From Oleiharenicola lentus (lineage in GTDB: Bacteria > Verrucomicrobiota > Verrucomicrobiia > Opitutales > Opitutaceae), in the NCBI RefSeq assembly GCF_004118375.1, contig NZ_SDHX01000001.1, forward strand, positions 124,001 through 188,000: a stretch of DNA of 64,000 nucleotides. Direction: 5' to 3'. A model generated the notes under the pieces. It saw only the letters and a program-made list of their open reading frames with translations. It was not told the DNA's origin and did no database searches. Shown here piece by piece: positions 8,470 to 17,217 of this stretch; the stretch's first letter is position 1, and each line of letters starts with the position of its first letter. Both the position numbers and the translations under genes were made by a program.

Positions 8470-9047
8470 GCCCCTGTGATCGCCTCGGTCACCAGCGCGC
8501 CGATGGCGGGCGGAAGCGGGATGGTCTTCGCCAAGTCCTGGCCGCGCGGGCTCATCTTTTTCCAGGTCTTGCGGATGATCTCCACGAACTTCTCGCGCGG
8601 ATACTCCGTGTGCTGCGCGGCGAAGTCCCCGATTTCGTTCTCAAGGAAGACGAGGCAGGCGGCGTCCTCGAGCGCCTGGGTGCCGGGATTGGTCTTCATC
8701 GCCGTCTTCGAAACCCAGGTTGCCGCCGCGTCGGCGTCGGCGGCGGATACGCCGGCCTGCAGCAGGAGTTCACGGGCGCGGTCGGCCTGTTTCTTGTAGA
8801 GCGACTGGCGCCACTTCAGGTAGCCGGCCTTGCCCTCGGGAAAAGTGGCGCGCGGCACGAGCCAACGTTCGAGGTGCTGGCAGCGGGCGGCGAGGCGCAG
8901 GAGGTCGGTGGGCTCGGCGGCGGCGCGGACGACCCACGCTTCCATGCGGTCGGCATAGACGAGTTCGGCGGGACGGCCGTCGGCCGTCTTCTTGGGATCG
9001 CCGGCGTGGGCGGCGTCGATCAGTTTGCGGGCGCGGGCAAAGCTCAT
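8466..9047 (-). CDS. DUF4202 family protein
   Basis: A 193-residue cytoplasmic protein. The segments LIDAAHAGDPKK, ELVYADRMEAWV, AARCQHLERWLVPR, FPEGKAGYLKWR, QALEDAACLVFLENE and RKTWKKMSPRG match the DUF4202 family along its full length. The His/Asp/Glu-rich helices are HD-like, but the chemistry is not established. The ATG at 9047 fits the family start; upstream in-frame sequence is Cys/Pro-rich and unconserved. It is the first gene of an operon with the cyclase, SH3 protein and M48 protease, each junction overlapping by four bases. Confidence 0.85.
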   Translation of the reverse strand: MSFARARKLIDAAHAGDPKKTADGRPAELVYADRMEAWVVRAAAEPTDLLRLAARCQHLERWLVPRATFPEGKAGYLKWRQSLYKKQADRARELLLQAGVSAADADAAATWVSKTAMKTNPGTQALEDAACLVFLENEIGDFAAQHTEYPREKFVEIIRKTWKKMSPRGQDLAKTIPLPPAIGALVTEAITGA

Positions 9048-9189
9048 GGGCGGCAGGATGCAGGCGGCGGGACAGCCACAAAAAGCACAAAAAACACCAA
9101 AGTTCGGATGGGGTGGGAAGATGGAGCCGGCGCTTCGCGCGGGCTTGCTCAAACGAGCCTGCGCGGAGCGCGGGTTCCGCCCCCCTCGC

Positions 9190-9738
9190 TCACTTCACCC
9201 CGTCGCCGTGGGTGACCCTGCCGTTGCGGAAGACGATCTGTTCTTCGAGGTCGGGTTCGGAACTGCCGCCCCCGCCCAGCACGACCGGCGGGATATAGAC
9301 ACCCGTGCCGCCGCTTGGGTAGGTGCCGGGATACGTGCCCGGGTAGGTTCCCGGATAGCTTCCGGGATAGCCGGCTCCACCACCGGTGCCCACGCTCACG
9401 GTGGTGCCTCGGGGCAGGATACCACCCCCGCCAAGCACGCCGCCCCCGCCGTCGTTGCCGGAGCGGATGCGATACACCCAGATCTCGTCCCCGTTGCCGC
9501 GCTCGATGCGTTCGGTGGGTTTGCCGCGCGCCACATAGACCATGTCGGTCGTCATGCCACGTTGCACCTGGCCCGAGAGGACGGCGTCCTTGATCTCGAT
9601 GGGCCACGACTCATAGACGTCGCGGTTGGCATCCACCCGGTCCATGATGGCGTTGGGTGAGGACGCCGATTCGCAGCCGGTCAGCCAGGCCAGCCCTCCG
9701 GCCAAAATGAGGGACGGAAGCAAACGGGAGAGGTGCAT
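9190..9738 (-). CDS. BamE/SmpA-like lipoprotein with Gly-rich and Tyr-Pro-Gly tail
   Basis: A 182-residue lipoprotein with signal MHLSRLLPSLILAGGLAWLT and lipobox Cys in TGC. Around residues 60-92 the segment GMTTDMVYVARGKPTERIER followed by EIWVYR resembles the conserved turn of BamE/SmpA-OmlA domains (GMT.D.V....G.P). After that comes a Gly-rich linker (GGGGVLGGGG) and four tandem YPG[ST] units, an unusual low-complexity tail, and then a short acidic end. BamE proper is part of the outer-membrane assembly complex; this protein is longer and the match is only partial, so the call is a resemblance. It stands alone on the minus strand. Confidence 0.6.
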   Translation of the reverse strand: MHLSRLLPSLILAGGLAWLTGCESASSPNAIMDRVDANRDVYESWPIEIKDAVLSGQVQRGMTTDMVYVARGKPTERIERGNGDEIWVYRIRSGNDGGGGVLGGGGILPRGTTVSVGTGGGAGYPGSYPGTYPGTYPGTYPSGGTGVYIPPVVLGGGGSSEPDLEEQIVFRNGRVTHGDGVK

Positions 9739-9882
9739 GGCGGGTAACATGACACAAAATCGGCGGGTTTCCAGCCGGGGGTTATGACTCGATGACAGGC
9801 GCGGCCCGCCCGGGTTGCGTGGAAAACACCAACAAATGAGCTGTGCCCGCCGCCGGGGCTTGGTAACCTAGCGGCCTTTACC

Positions 9883-11562
9883 ATGGACTGGCTTACGCAC
9901 CTGCTCACCGAAGAATCCGTCGCCCGCACCGTCATCCTGCTGGGCGTGGCCGGCGCCGCCGGGTCGGCGCTCGGCAAGATCCGCGTCGGGGGTGTCAGCC
10001 TCGGCGTGGCCGGCGTGCTGTTCGCCGGCCTGCTCCTCGGGCACTTCAAGCTGACGGTGGACCACCACGTGCTGGAATTCGTGCGCGAGTTCGGCTTGAT
10101 CATCTTCGTTTACACGCTCGGCCTGCAGATCGGTCCGGGCTTCTTCGGCTCGCTGCGGTCGCGCGGGCTCATGCTCAACGGCTTTGCCGCCGCCATCGTG
10201 CTGCTCGGTGCCGTGGTTGCGGTGGTCCTGATCAAGACCGGCCGCGTCGAACTGCCCGCGGGCGTGGGCCTGCTCTCCGGCGCCACCACCAACACCCCCA
10301 GTCTGGCCGCGGCCCAGCAGGCGCTGAAACAGGTCGGCACGGCGGACACCGCCGCCGCCGTGCAAGGCCTCGCCTATGCGGTCGCCTATCCCTTCGGCAT
10401 TGTCGGCATCATCCTGACGATGATTTTGGTGCGGACCATTTTCCGTGTGGATGTGAAGGCCGAGGTCGCCGCCGCCGAGGCCGCGCACGCCCCGGCCCGC
10501 CCCAAGCCCGCGACCCGCAACTTCGAGGTGCGCAATCCCAACCTCGTCGGCCGCCCGCTCGGCAAGGTGCCCGGTCTCGCCGGCTCTGGCGTGGTCGTGT
10601 CGCGCTTCTCCCGCTCCGGCAAGGTCGAGGTCGCGAAACCCGAAACCCTCCTGCGGATCGGCGACATCCTGCACGCCGTCGGTCCCGAGGAAGGACTCGA
10701 CGAGCTGCGCGTGGTCGTCGGCGCCGATGCGGGCATTGATCTCAAGACGATGCCGGGTGCGGTCACCAACCGCCGGCTGATCGTCACGCGCAGCGACGTC
10801 TATGGCTGCGAGTTGGGCGAGTTGGAAGTGCTCGCCGAGCAGGACGTCGTGGTCACGCGCGTCACGCGCGGCGGCATCGAGTTCACGGCCACGCCGGGTT
10901 TCCGCCTGCAGTTTGGCGACGTGCTCATGGTGGTCGGTGAGGAGCCGCGGATCGACGCCGTGGCCGCCGCGGTCGGCAATTCCAACAAGGCGCTCAACTC
11001 GCCGCAGCCGATCCCGTTCTTCCTCGGCATCGCGCTCGGCGTGATTGTCGGCGCCATTCCGCTCGCGATCCCCGGTCTGCCCGCGGCCGTGAAGCTCGGC
11101 CTCGCCGGCGGCCCGCTGGTCGTGGCCATTCTCCTCTCGCGCATCGCCAACACCGGCCCGCTGGTCTGGTATCTGCCGACCAACGCCAACCACATGCTGC
11201 GCGAGGTCGGCATCACGCTCTTCCTCGCGGCCGTCGGCCTGAAGTCGGGCGACAAGTTCGTCGAGGTGCTCCTGGGCGGCAACGGTCTCTCCTGGCTGCT
11301 CTACGGTGCGCTCATCACCGCCGTGCCCTTGCTGTTGATCGGCCTGCTGGCCCGGGCCTGGAAGAAACTCAACTACGCCGAGCTCTGCGGCCTGCTGGCC
11401 GGCAGCATGACCGACCCGCCCGCGCTCGCCTTCGCCCAGCAGAGCACCGGCAGCGACGCCCCGGCCGTTTCCTACGCGACCGTCTATCCGCTCGTGATGC
11501 TCCTGCGCGTGTTTTCCGCGCAGCTCATCGTGTTCCTGCTCTACCAGGCGGCGGGCGGGTGA
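9883..11562 (+). CDS. AspT/YidE-family transporter with two RCK-C domains
   Basis: A 559-residue membrane protein with the arrangement of the aspartate:alanine exchanger family: an N-terminal bundle of five or six helices, two central TrkA-C-like cytoplasmic domains (about 205-285 and 290-370), and a second helical bundle. The two halves carry related signatures, GLLSGATTNTPSLAAAQQAL around residue 130 and GLLAGSMTDPPALAFAQQ around 505, as expected from internal duplication. The characterised member AspT exchanges aspartate for alanine; most homologues such as YidE and YbjL have no known substrate. The start ATG at 9883 has no obvious ribosome binding site. It is a single gene. Confidence 0.85.
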   Translation: MDWLTHLLTEESVARTVILLGVAGAAGSALGKIRVGGVSLGVAGVLFAGLLLGHFKLTVDHHVLEFVREFGLIIFVYTLGLQIGPGFFGSLRSRGLMLNGFAAAIVLLGAVVAVVLIKTGRVELPAGVGLLSGATTNTPSLAAAQQALKQVGTADTAAAVQGLAYAVAYPFGIVGIILTMILVRTIFRVDVKAEVAAAEAAHAPARPKPATRNFEVRNPNLVGRPLGKVPGLAGSGVVVSRFSRSGKVEVAKPETLLRIGDILHAVGPEEGLDELRVVVGADAGIDLKTMPGAVTNRRLIVTRSDVYGCELGELEVLAEQDVVVTRVTRGGIEFTATPGFRLQFGDVLMVVGEEPRIDAVAAAVGNSNKALNSPQPIPFFLGIALGVIVGAIPLAIPGLPAAVKLGLAGGPLVVAILLSRIANTGPLVWYLPTNANHMLREVGITLFLAAVGLKSGDKFVEVLLGGNGLSWLLYGALITAVPLLLIGLLARAWKKLNYAELCGLLAGSMTDPPALAFAQQSTGSDAPAVSYATVYPLVMLLRVFSAQLIVFLLYQAAGG

Positions 11563-11588
11563 GAACGAAGGTTTGTAACCACTAATGA

Positions 11589-11609
11589 GGTTCCGCCAAC
11601 GGCGGAACC
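11589..11609. repeat. Perfect 9-bp inverted repeat downstream of the transporter
   Basis: GGTTCCGCC and GGCGGAACC are separated by three bases, 27 bases after the transporter stop. There is no T-run, so it is at best a Rho-independent-like hairpin without tail. Just before it, GGTTTGTAAC (11570-11579) matches the arm of the hairpin that follows the methylglyoxal synthase gene at 63312. Confidence 0.5.
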
Positions 11610-11660
11610 CACTCTGTCCCCTCCGGCTGATCGCCTCCGGATTTGTATTTGGGGTCTGCT

Positions 11661-11718
11661 TCCTGTTGCTGCCTGCTGGCAGCCCAGGATCAGTCACCCA
11701 ACCTTCGTTGTGGCTGAA
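11661..11718. repeat. Covarying hairpin element, copy 1
   Basis: TCCTG-TT-GCTGCC-TGCT-GGCAGC-C-CAGGA (11661-11689) folds into a two-part stem with a 4-base loop. It is followed by a conserved block TCAGTCACCCAACC...CGTT.TGGCTGAA to 11718. Copy 2 at 51562-51619 has the same outer stem, spacing and 3' block but a completely different inner stem that still pairs. The rest of the 318-bp gap (11563-11880) also holds short inverted repeats at 11736-11752 and 11769-11785. Confidence 0.65.
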
Positions 11719-11880
11719 ATTGCCGACCATGCAAAGCCGGCGCTAAGCCGGCCCGGGAAACAATCCATGGTGACGATCAGTCACCACACACCGCCAAGGA
11801 TTACTCCTTTGCGGAATCCATTTAGGGGTTAAAAAATCTCCCGGCTTGAAGGCCTCTTTTCAAGTCGAATACTCCCGCGC

Positions 11881-12270
11881 ATGAACCGGCGCGGCTTCCT
11901 CTGGGCCGCAGTCGTCGCCGGACTGGCACTCGGCGTGCGCGGTCCGGCGGAGGAGCCGGCGCGTGATCCTGAAACCGTGATCCGCACCGCGCTTCGTGCG
12001 CGCCGCCATTTGGAGTTCATTTACCACGACCATGTGCGCCTCGTGGAACCGCACGCCCTCGGGCGCCTGCGCGATGGCACGGTGGTGTTGCTGGCCTGGC
12101 AGGTGGCGGGTGGCAGCCGCAGCGAGCCGCCGCCGGGCTGGTGCAGCTTCCTCGTCGCCGGCATCAGCGGTCTCGCGCTCACCCGGGAGAATTTCACGCC
12201 GCGCGCCGACTACCGCCCCGAGAAAACCAAGCTGCGGGAGATACTGGCCGAGGTGGCGCATCGCGAGTAG
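11881..12270 (+). CDS. Small secreted protein with WYL-like core
   Basis: A 129-residue protein that starts MNRRGFLWAAVVAGLALGVR, a short signal peptide with a twin-arginine-like RRGF. The mature part has strands LEFIYHDHVRLVEPHALG, VVLLAWQVAGGS, GWCSFLVAGISGLAL and FTPRADYRP. That order (F.Y...R.VEPH..G, then L...Q..G.S, then GW..F.V..I) resembles the ligand-binding WYL fold seen in bacterial regulators, but here as an exported stand-alone domain without a DNA-binding part. I cannot name a ligand or partner. The first ATG of the frame is used. Confidence 0.6.
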   Translation: MNRRGFLWAAVVAGLALGVRGPAEEPARDPETVIRTALRARRHLEFIYHDHVRLVEPHALGRLRDGTVVLLAWQVAGGSRSEPPPGWCSFLVAGISGLALTRENFTPRADYRPEKTKLREILAEVAHRE

Positions 12271-12306
12271 CCGCCTTGAAGCCGGGCGACAAGGCGGTCC
12301 GGGCGT

Positions 12307-12347
12307 CCACGCTTTCGCCCCGCGTTGCGGGACTCAGGCGCGGCTAC
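12307..12347. repeat. Interspersed repeat family 2, short inverted copy
   Basis: CCACGCTTTCGCCCCGC...GGGACTCAGGCGCGGCTAC is close to the reverse complement of the left third of the elements at 2953 and 25037. It fills the 90-base gap between two convergent genes. Confidence 0.65.
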
Positions 12348-12360
12348 GAGAGGTGGGGCA

Positions 12361-13239
12361 CTAGGGCATTCGTCCGCTCAAGCGCACCTCGAAACGAGCC
12401 GGTTTGCCGGCCGCGAAGAGCGGCGAGAGCTGCTCCAGTTCGCCGAAGGCCTCGTGGGCGCCGCTGAGATACACCTGCGTGTGAAACCCTTCGTCGGGCT
12501 CGCCCACGATCTCGCCGGTCTGCGCGCCGCGGCTCACCGTGAGCGCATAACCGTCGAGCCGGCCGATTAGTACCTGCGGACGAAACCCGTATTTGCCGAC
12601 AACACCGGTGTGCTTGAGCGTCAGCATGTCGCCTGCAAGCGAAGCGTGGGCTGGCGGTGCAAAGCGCGCGGCAAACGGACCGGCCGTCGAGGGCAGCCGC
12701 ACGAAGCCGGCGGGGAATGCCGCCTCGGGGCGCACCGCGGCCTCCGCGGTCATACCGGGTGGCACCTGGAAAATCTGCACGATCTGCGCCGGGCGGGTGC
12801 CGCCCGTGAACTCCGCCCCGCACACGAGCACCGCGCCGTCCCAGTGGTAGGTGCGCGTGAGCTGCGGCCAGGCGTCGTTGGTGGCGGGCATCACGAAACG
12901 AAGCGTCTCGTCTTCGACCCCGATGCTGGCGGGTTCGCGGTATTCCCACGCCGCGGGCGGCGGCCAGCCGCCGGGCCATTCGGCCTGCGGCCCGAGCCAC
13001 ACGCGGTGCCCGCCGAGGCGGTTGGGATTGGCGCGCGTGGCGGGCGCGAGCAGGAGGTTCATGTCGCTGCCGTCGGGGCCAAAGTGCATCAGCCGCGCGC
13101 GGACCACGGACACCACCGCCCGCCAGCCGGCAGAAGAGGATTCCCAAGCGGCTTCGCCCTGCCATTTGGTTTTTCGCCAATCGGCGGCGGAGGTCGAGGC
13201 GGCGAACGTCAGCAGAGTCGCGAGCAAAAAGGCGCGCAT
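12361..13239 (-). CDS. Secreted DUF4380-like (aldose-epimerase-fold) protein
   Basis: A 292-residue exported protein (signal MRAFLLATLLTFAASTSA). The body resembles DUF4380/galactose-mutarotase-like beta-sandwich proteins: ARLMHFGPDGSDMNLLLAP near residue 50, then GGHRVWLGPQAEWPG, LTRTYHWDGAVLVCGAEFTG and repeated all-beta segments. Such proteins bind carbohydrate, but no catalytic residue can be assigned by eye. It begins 9 bases after the stop of the AmpG-like permease on the same strand, so the two probably form an operon acting on an imported sugar or muropeptide; that functional link is inference. Confidence 0.6.
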   Translation of the reverse strand: MRAFLLATLLTFAASTSAADWRKTKWQGEAAWESSSAGWRAVVSVVRARLMHFGPDGSDMNLLLAPATRANPNRLGGHRVWLGPQAEWPGGWPPPAAWEYREPASIGVEDETLRFVMPATNDAWPQLTRTYHWDGAVLVCGAEFTGGTRPAQIVQIFQVPPGMTAEAAVRPEAAFPAGFVRLPSTAGPFAARFAPPAHASLAGDMLTLKHTGVVGKYGFRPQVLIGRLDGYALTVSRGAQTGEIVGEPDEGFHTQVYLSGAHEAFGELEQLSPLFAAGKPARFEVRLSGRMP

Positions 13240-13248
13240 GGATTTTGC

Positions 13249-14562
13249 TCAGACCGGATGACCGTTGTCGGGCTTGCGCGGGAAAGGTGCGAAGCACGCC
13301 GCCGCCACCGAGGGGATCGCCGCGAACATCACGATGATGAAATAGGTCTTGTAGCCGAAGTGATCGGCCAGCGGGCCGCTGATCGCCTGCGTGGGCACAA
13401 GCATGAGGTTCATCAGCGCCGTGCAGAACGCATAGTGCGTCATGTGGTAGCGGCCCGGCGAGATCTGCTGCATCATGTAGAGCATGTTGGCCACGAAGCC
13501 GAAGCTATAGCCGAACTTCTCGATGGTCACGAGCGTGCCGATGGTCCAGAGCGACAGCGTGTGACCGGGCCCGGCGAGCTGCGACATGATCACGAAGGTG
13601 ATGTGCGGCAGGTTCAGGCAGAGCGCCATGAAGATGAGCGTCTTCCGGTTGAGGCCGAACTTCGCCATGAACGCGCCGCCCAGCAGGCCCGCGCCAAGGC
13701 TGACGAAGGTGCTGATGGTGCCGTCGATGACACCCAGCTCCTTCAGCGAAAGGCCAATGCCGCCGTGCTCGGGCGTGGCTTGGAGGAACAGGCGGCCCTC
13801 AAGCAGCAGCAAGCCCTCGGAGCTGCGGTAGAGAAACACGAACGCCAGCATGCCCCAGATGCTGGGCTTTTTGAAGAAATCCACGATGGTGTCCAGAAAC
13901 GTGGTGGCGATATCGCCCACGCCCTTGGGACGCTCGGTGATCGAACCCGTGGGCAGCATGAACCAGTGGTAGACGGCGAGGAGAGCCAGGGTCACCCCCG
14001 AGAGGCCGATGGCCCAGCTCCAGGCGGCGGTGACGGACAAGCCATGGTCTTCCTTGAGTGAGCCGGCGGCCCACACGATGAGCGCGGTGCCGAAGAGCTT
14101 GCCGACGTTCCAGAACACGCCCTGTACGCCGATGAACGCCGCCTGCTTCTTCTCGTCGAGCGAGGTGAGGTAGATGCCGTCCACGCAGATGTCCTGCGTG
14201 GCCGACATGAACGCCAGCACCCACAGAATTGCGATGGTGATCTGGAAGTAGTTGGGCAGCGGCAGGCACACCGCGATGCCGGCGAGCAAGCCGGACATCA
14301 GCACCTCCATGAGGAGAACGAAGAACTTCTTCGTCCGATACATGTCGAGGAAGGCCGCCCAAAACGGCTTCAACGACCAGGCGATGCCGATGCTCGCGGT
14401 GGCGACCGTGATCTGTCCGTCGGTGTGACCGAGGTCCTTGAACATCGTGCCGGCGACCCAGATGACCATCGCGAAGGGAATGCCCTCCGCGAGGTAGGAC
14501 GACGGGACCCAAAGCCAGGGATTGCGAACAGGGGTGGAGGCGGGCGCGGCAGGATTGCTCAT
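13249..14562 (-). CDS. AmpG-like MFS transporter (second copy)
   Basis: A 437-residue, roughly 12-helix permease of the AmpG-like MFS branch. N-terminus NPWLWVPSSYLAEGIPFAMV, loop FLDMYRTKKFF and SATQDICVDGIYL correspond position by position to the permease at 657-1934, so the two are paralogues. The ATG at 14562 (MSNPAAPAST) is chosen because the family signature begins 12 residues later; the frame stays open about 1.4 kb further upstream, but that stretch is antisense to the deacetylase gene and reads as low-complexity shadow. It is followed after 9 bases by the DUF4380-like gene. Substrate unknown. Confidence 0.87.
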   Translation of the reverse strand: MSNPAAPASTPVRNPWLWVPSSYLAEGIPFAMVIWVAGTMFKDLGHTDGQITVATASIGIAWSLKPFWAAFLDMYRTKKFFVLLMEVLMSGLLAGIAVCLPLPNYFQITIAILWVLAFMSATQDICVDGIYLTSLDEKKQAAFIGVQGVFWNVGKLFGTALIVWAAGSLKEDHGLSVTAAWSWAIGLSGVTLALLAVYHWFMLPTGSITERPKGVGDIATTFLDTIVDFFKKPSIWGMLAFVFLYRSSEGLLLLEGRLFLQATPEHGGIGLSLKELGVIDGTISTFVSLGAGLLGGAFMAKFGLNRKTLIFMALCLNLPHITFVIMSQLAGPGHTLSLWTIGTLVTIEKFGYSFGFVANMLYMMQQISPGRYHMTHYAFCTALMNLMLVPTQAISGPLADHFGYKTYFIIVMFAAIPSVAAACFAPFPRKPDNGHPV

Positions 14563-14724
14563 GGAGCGAAACGGAGTGGGGAAGGGTAACGGGGCGCGGG
14601 CATCCAGACCGGCGGGGGCGGCGAACGCAAGCCGACCGTCGGCACGCCCCTGCGCAAACGGTAGAGCGGCGCGAATCACGAAACACGTTTGCTCCGGCGC
14701 GGGGTCGTGGATTCCCTGTCGGGT

Positions 14725-15783
14725 GTGAACCTCCGTCTCCTGCCCCTTCTGCTCATGACCGCCCTTTCCGCCTACGCCGCCGCCGACTCGCTCGCCCCCG
14801 CGCCCCAGCCGCCCGGCGGCCTCGCCGTCGCACAGGCGCCGCAGTTCATTCTCCTCGGCTTCGACGACAACCCGCAGACGGAGCCGATGACGTGGTTCGT
14901 GGACACCCTGAAGGACAAGCGCGATGCCGGCGGCAATCCCGTGCGCGCGATCTTCTTCAGCAACGGCAAGTATTGGAACGATCGCACGCTCATCTCCATC
15001 CACCACCGCGCCCTCAACGAGGGCCACGAAATCGCCAACCACACCCAGAACCACGACAACGGCAGCGCCTTCACGACCGCGAAGTGGCGCGCCGAGATGG
15101 CCGCCTGCGAAGCGACCTTCAACGAGACCGGCATCCCTGCCGCCGGCATCGTGGGTTTTCGCACACCCTACCTCGCCTACAATGCGGCCACCTTCGAGGC
15201 GCTCGCCGCCGAGGGACAGCTCTACGACAGCTCCATTGAGGAGGGCGACCAGCCCGGCCAGGACGGCACCAACTTTCTCTGGCCCTACACGCTCGACCAC
15301 GGCAGCCCCGGCAACGCCGCCGACCACCCCGTGGGCTCGCCCAAGCGGGTGGGCAACCACCCCGGCCTCTGGGAAATACCGATCCACGTCTTCATGATCC
15401 CGTCGGACACGGACTGCGCGCGCTACGGCGCCAAGCCCGGTCTGCGCGCCCGCATCGGCGCGGCGCTGAAGGTCGGCTACGGCGGTGGCTCCGGGGAGCC
15501 GACCGACAAGATCACCGGCCTCGACTGGAACGTGCTCGAGGCCGCGAAGTGCGACGGCCCGGAGTTCCTCGCCATCCTCAAATACACTCTCGACCTCCGC
15601 CTCGCCGGCAACCGCGCGCCCTTCATGGTCGGCGGCCACACCGCGCTCTACCCGGCCAACAAGCCCGACCGCCGCAAGGCCATGGAGGACTTTGTCACCT
15701 ACGCGCTGACGAAACCCGAGGTGCGTTTCGTCACCGGCAAGCAGCTGATCGAGTGGCTCCGCGCCCCGCAGCCTTTGCGGTAA
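14725..15783 (+). CDS. Secreted polysaccharide deacetylase family protein
   Basis: A 352-residue protein of the NodB-homology (carbohydrate esterase 4) type. Motifs from the proposed start: FDD at 46-48 (catalytic/metal Asp pair), NHTQNH at 105-110 (the H...H metal site) and FRTPYLAYN around 145. These enzymes remove N- or O-acetyl groups from chitin, peptidoglycan or xylan. The GTG at 14725 is preferred because it gives a clean signal peptide (VNLRLLPLLLMTALSAYAAA); a TTG at 14689 and other GTGs upstream are alternatives. The gene is divergent from the AmpG-like permease and is followed after 19 bases by the next gene. The large insert after the second motif is typical of fungal-like and verrucomicrobial members. 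Confidence 0.8.
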   Translation: MNLRLLPLLLMTALSAYAAADSLAPAPQPPGGLAVAQAPQFILLGFDDNPQTEPMTWFVDTLKDKRDAGGNPVRAIFFSNGKYWNDRTLISIHHRALNEGHEIANHTQNHDNGSAFTTAKWRAEMAACEATFNETGIPAAGIVGFRTPYLAYNAATFEALAAEGQLYDSSIEEGDQPGQDGTNFLWPYTLDHGSPGNAADHPVGSPKRVGNHPGLWEIPIHVFMIPSDTDCARYGAKPGLRARIGAALKVGYGGGSGEPTDKITGLDWNVLEAAKCDGPEFLAILKYTLDLRLAGNRAPFMVGGHTALYPANKPDRRKAMEDFVTYALTKPEVRFVTGKQLIEWLRAPQPLR

Positions 15784-15802
15784 ACCAGCGGGCCGACCCA
15801 TC

Positions 15803-17026
15803 ATGGCCTGGCGGATTGACGAAGCGGTGGTGCGCGGCGAGATCGACAATCGCACGCGCGGCCGCGTGACGGGACGCCTTTGGTTCGTCGGTCGCGACGA
15901 GCCGGTCGTGCTCGAGCTGGAAGGCAACTGCTGGCGCGATCTGGCGGGGCGGCGGCTGGAGTTCACGAATCCGCAGCCCAAGCCCGGCGCTTTGGATAAA
16001 CTCGCACCGCTTCAACGCGGCACCGTCGGCGACATCAGCGCCTCGCGCAAAGTCAAGGTGCCCGACGTCCCGCTCAGCGATCTGCACCTCTACTACAAGA
16101 CCGGCCGGGAAATGCCCTGGCACTGGGGCAACGCGCTTTACTTGGAATGGATCAGCGAGCGCAACGGCCGCGTCGTCATCGAGACGGCAACCTTCGACCT
16201 GAAAATCGTCGGCGAACCCGCCTGGGAGATGTCCGAGGCCGAGGAAGAGGTGCAGCGTAAGGCCAACGGCGCGGCGCTGACCGGCTTTATGGACCGCCTG
16301 GCCGCAGCGGCGGGCGCGGCGGAGCGCGAGATCGTGGACGACACCCCGGCCGAGTGGGATGAACGGCCCCAGACCGAGGAGGAAGCTGAGGCCGAACAGG
16401 CCCGGAGCGACAAGCTCGCCGACCGCATCGAGGCGCGTTTGCGCAAGGAGGGCGAAGAAGCCTATGACCGGATACTCGAGGAGGAAATCGACCGCCTGCA
16501 CCGCGAGGAAGGCCGGCCCGAACCCACACCCGAGCAGCTCGCCCGCAACGCGGAGTGGATCGAGGAGATGAACCGCGCCGGCGAGGAGGCGTTGACCAAC
16601 CCCGATCCCGAGTTGGAGCAAGAATTGGAATTTGAACATCCGCTGGTGGAGCGCGTCACGGAATTTGCCCTGCAACTGCGCGAAGCCGCCCAGGCCGAAG
16701 GGTGGCGCCCGGAGGACGCGGGCCAGGAACACCCCGTGACCGAGCTGCTCGACGCCACGTTGATCGCCGGGCCCAAGCTGGCCGGCGCGCTCAACGGAAA
16801 ATATTGGCCGCCGGAGATCGAGTTCTGCGCGCACACCATCGTCCGTCTGAAACGCGCCCGCGGTTACCTGGAAGATGCGTTGCGCGCCGTGGAATCATGC
16901 CACGAAGAGAAGCTCATCAAGCCCGAGCACCTCGGCCCGATCCTGGTGAAGCTGGGTGAGTTCATCCAGGACACCGACGCCCTCATTGCCGAACTCCGCG
17001 CGAAACTGGAGCGGGGCACCGATTAA
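15803..17026 (+). CDS. Acidic hypothetical protein
   Basis: A 407-residue cytoplasmic protein I do not recognise. Residues 1-125 look like a compact beta-rich domain (MAWRIDEAVVRGEIDNRTRG, RLWFVGRDEPVVLELEGNCW, WHWGNALYLEW). The middle (about 140-290) is extremely Glu/Arg-rich and should form long charged helices, for example TEEEAEAEQARSDKLADRIE. The C-terminal 110 residues form a helical region with HPVTELLDATLIAGPKLAGA and a Cys/His pair around ESCHEEKL. It lies 19 bases behind the deacetylase gene on the same strand and may be cotranscribed. Function unknown. Confidence 0.7.
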   Translation: MAWRIDEAVVRGEIDNRTRGRVTGRLWFVGRDEPVVLELEGNCWRDLAGRRLEFTNPQPKPGALDKLAPLQRGTVGDISASRKVKVPDVPLSDLHLYYKTGREMPWHWGNALYLEWISERNGRVVIETATFDLKIVGEPAWEMSEAEEEVQRKANGAALTGFMDRLAAAAGAAEREIVDDTPAEWDERPQTEEEAEAEQARSDKLADRIEARLRKEGEEAYDRILEEEIDRLHREEGRPEPTPEQLARNAEWIEEMNRAGEEALTNPDPELEQELEFEHPLVERVTEFALQLREAAQAEGWRPEDAGQEHPVTELLDATLIAGPKLAGALNGKYWPPEIEFCAHTIVRLKRARGYLEDALRAVESCHEEKLIKPEHLGPILVKLGEFIQDTDALIAELRAKLERGTD

Positions 17027-17217
17027 GCCATCCCCGCAGCCGGTCTGGCGGAATCGTCCTGATGAACGAGGTGTGGCCGGAGGAGGGCAGGGACTGCGTT
17101 TCGGGGTTAAATGGCCTCCCCAAGCCATTTTGCCACGCATTGAGGGTGCGCGGGTTAGCCCATTCGGGCCAGTAACTGCAACTTGTATTCATTCCGATAT
17201 TTCCCTACTACAAAGTC

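Noticed and set aside
11661-11718. Possible integron attC site because the 3' block contains ACCCAAC (RYYYAAC-like), and copy 2 has GTTGAAT nearby
   Set aside because: The left GTTRRRY-like core does not pair with the right core, the spacing is too short for attC, and there is no integrase or cassette array nearby.
9868-11730. A 620-codon minus-strand frame opposite the AspT-like transporter
   Set aside because: His/Asp/Glu/Arg-rich shadow of a membrane protein gene; no recognisable domain.
13249-15981. A 910-codon open frame on the minus strand extending far upstream of the second AmpG-like permease
   Set aside because: The N-terminal half is Arg/Gly/Val-rich low-complexity sequence antisense to the polysaccharide deacetylase gene; the permease signature begins at 14562. 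High GC keeps opposite frames open.
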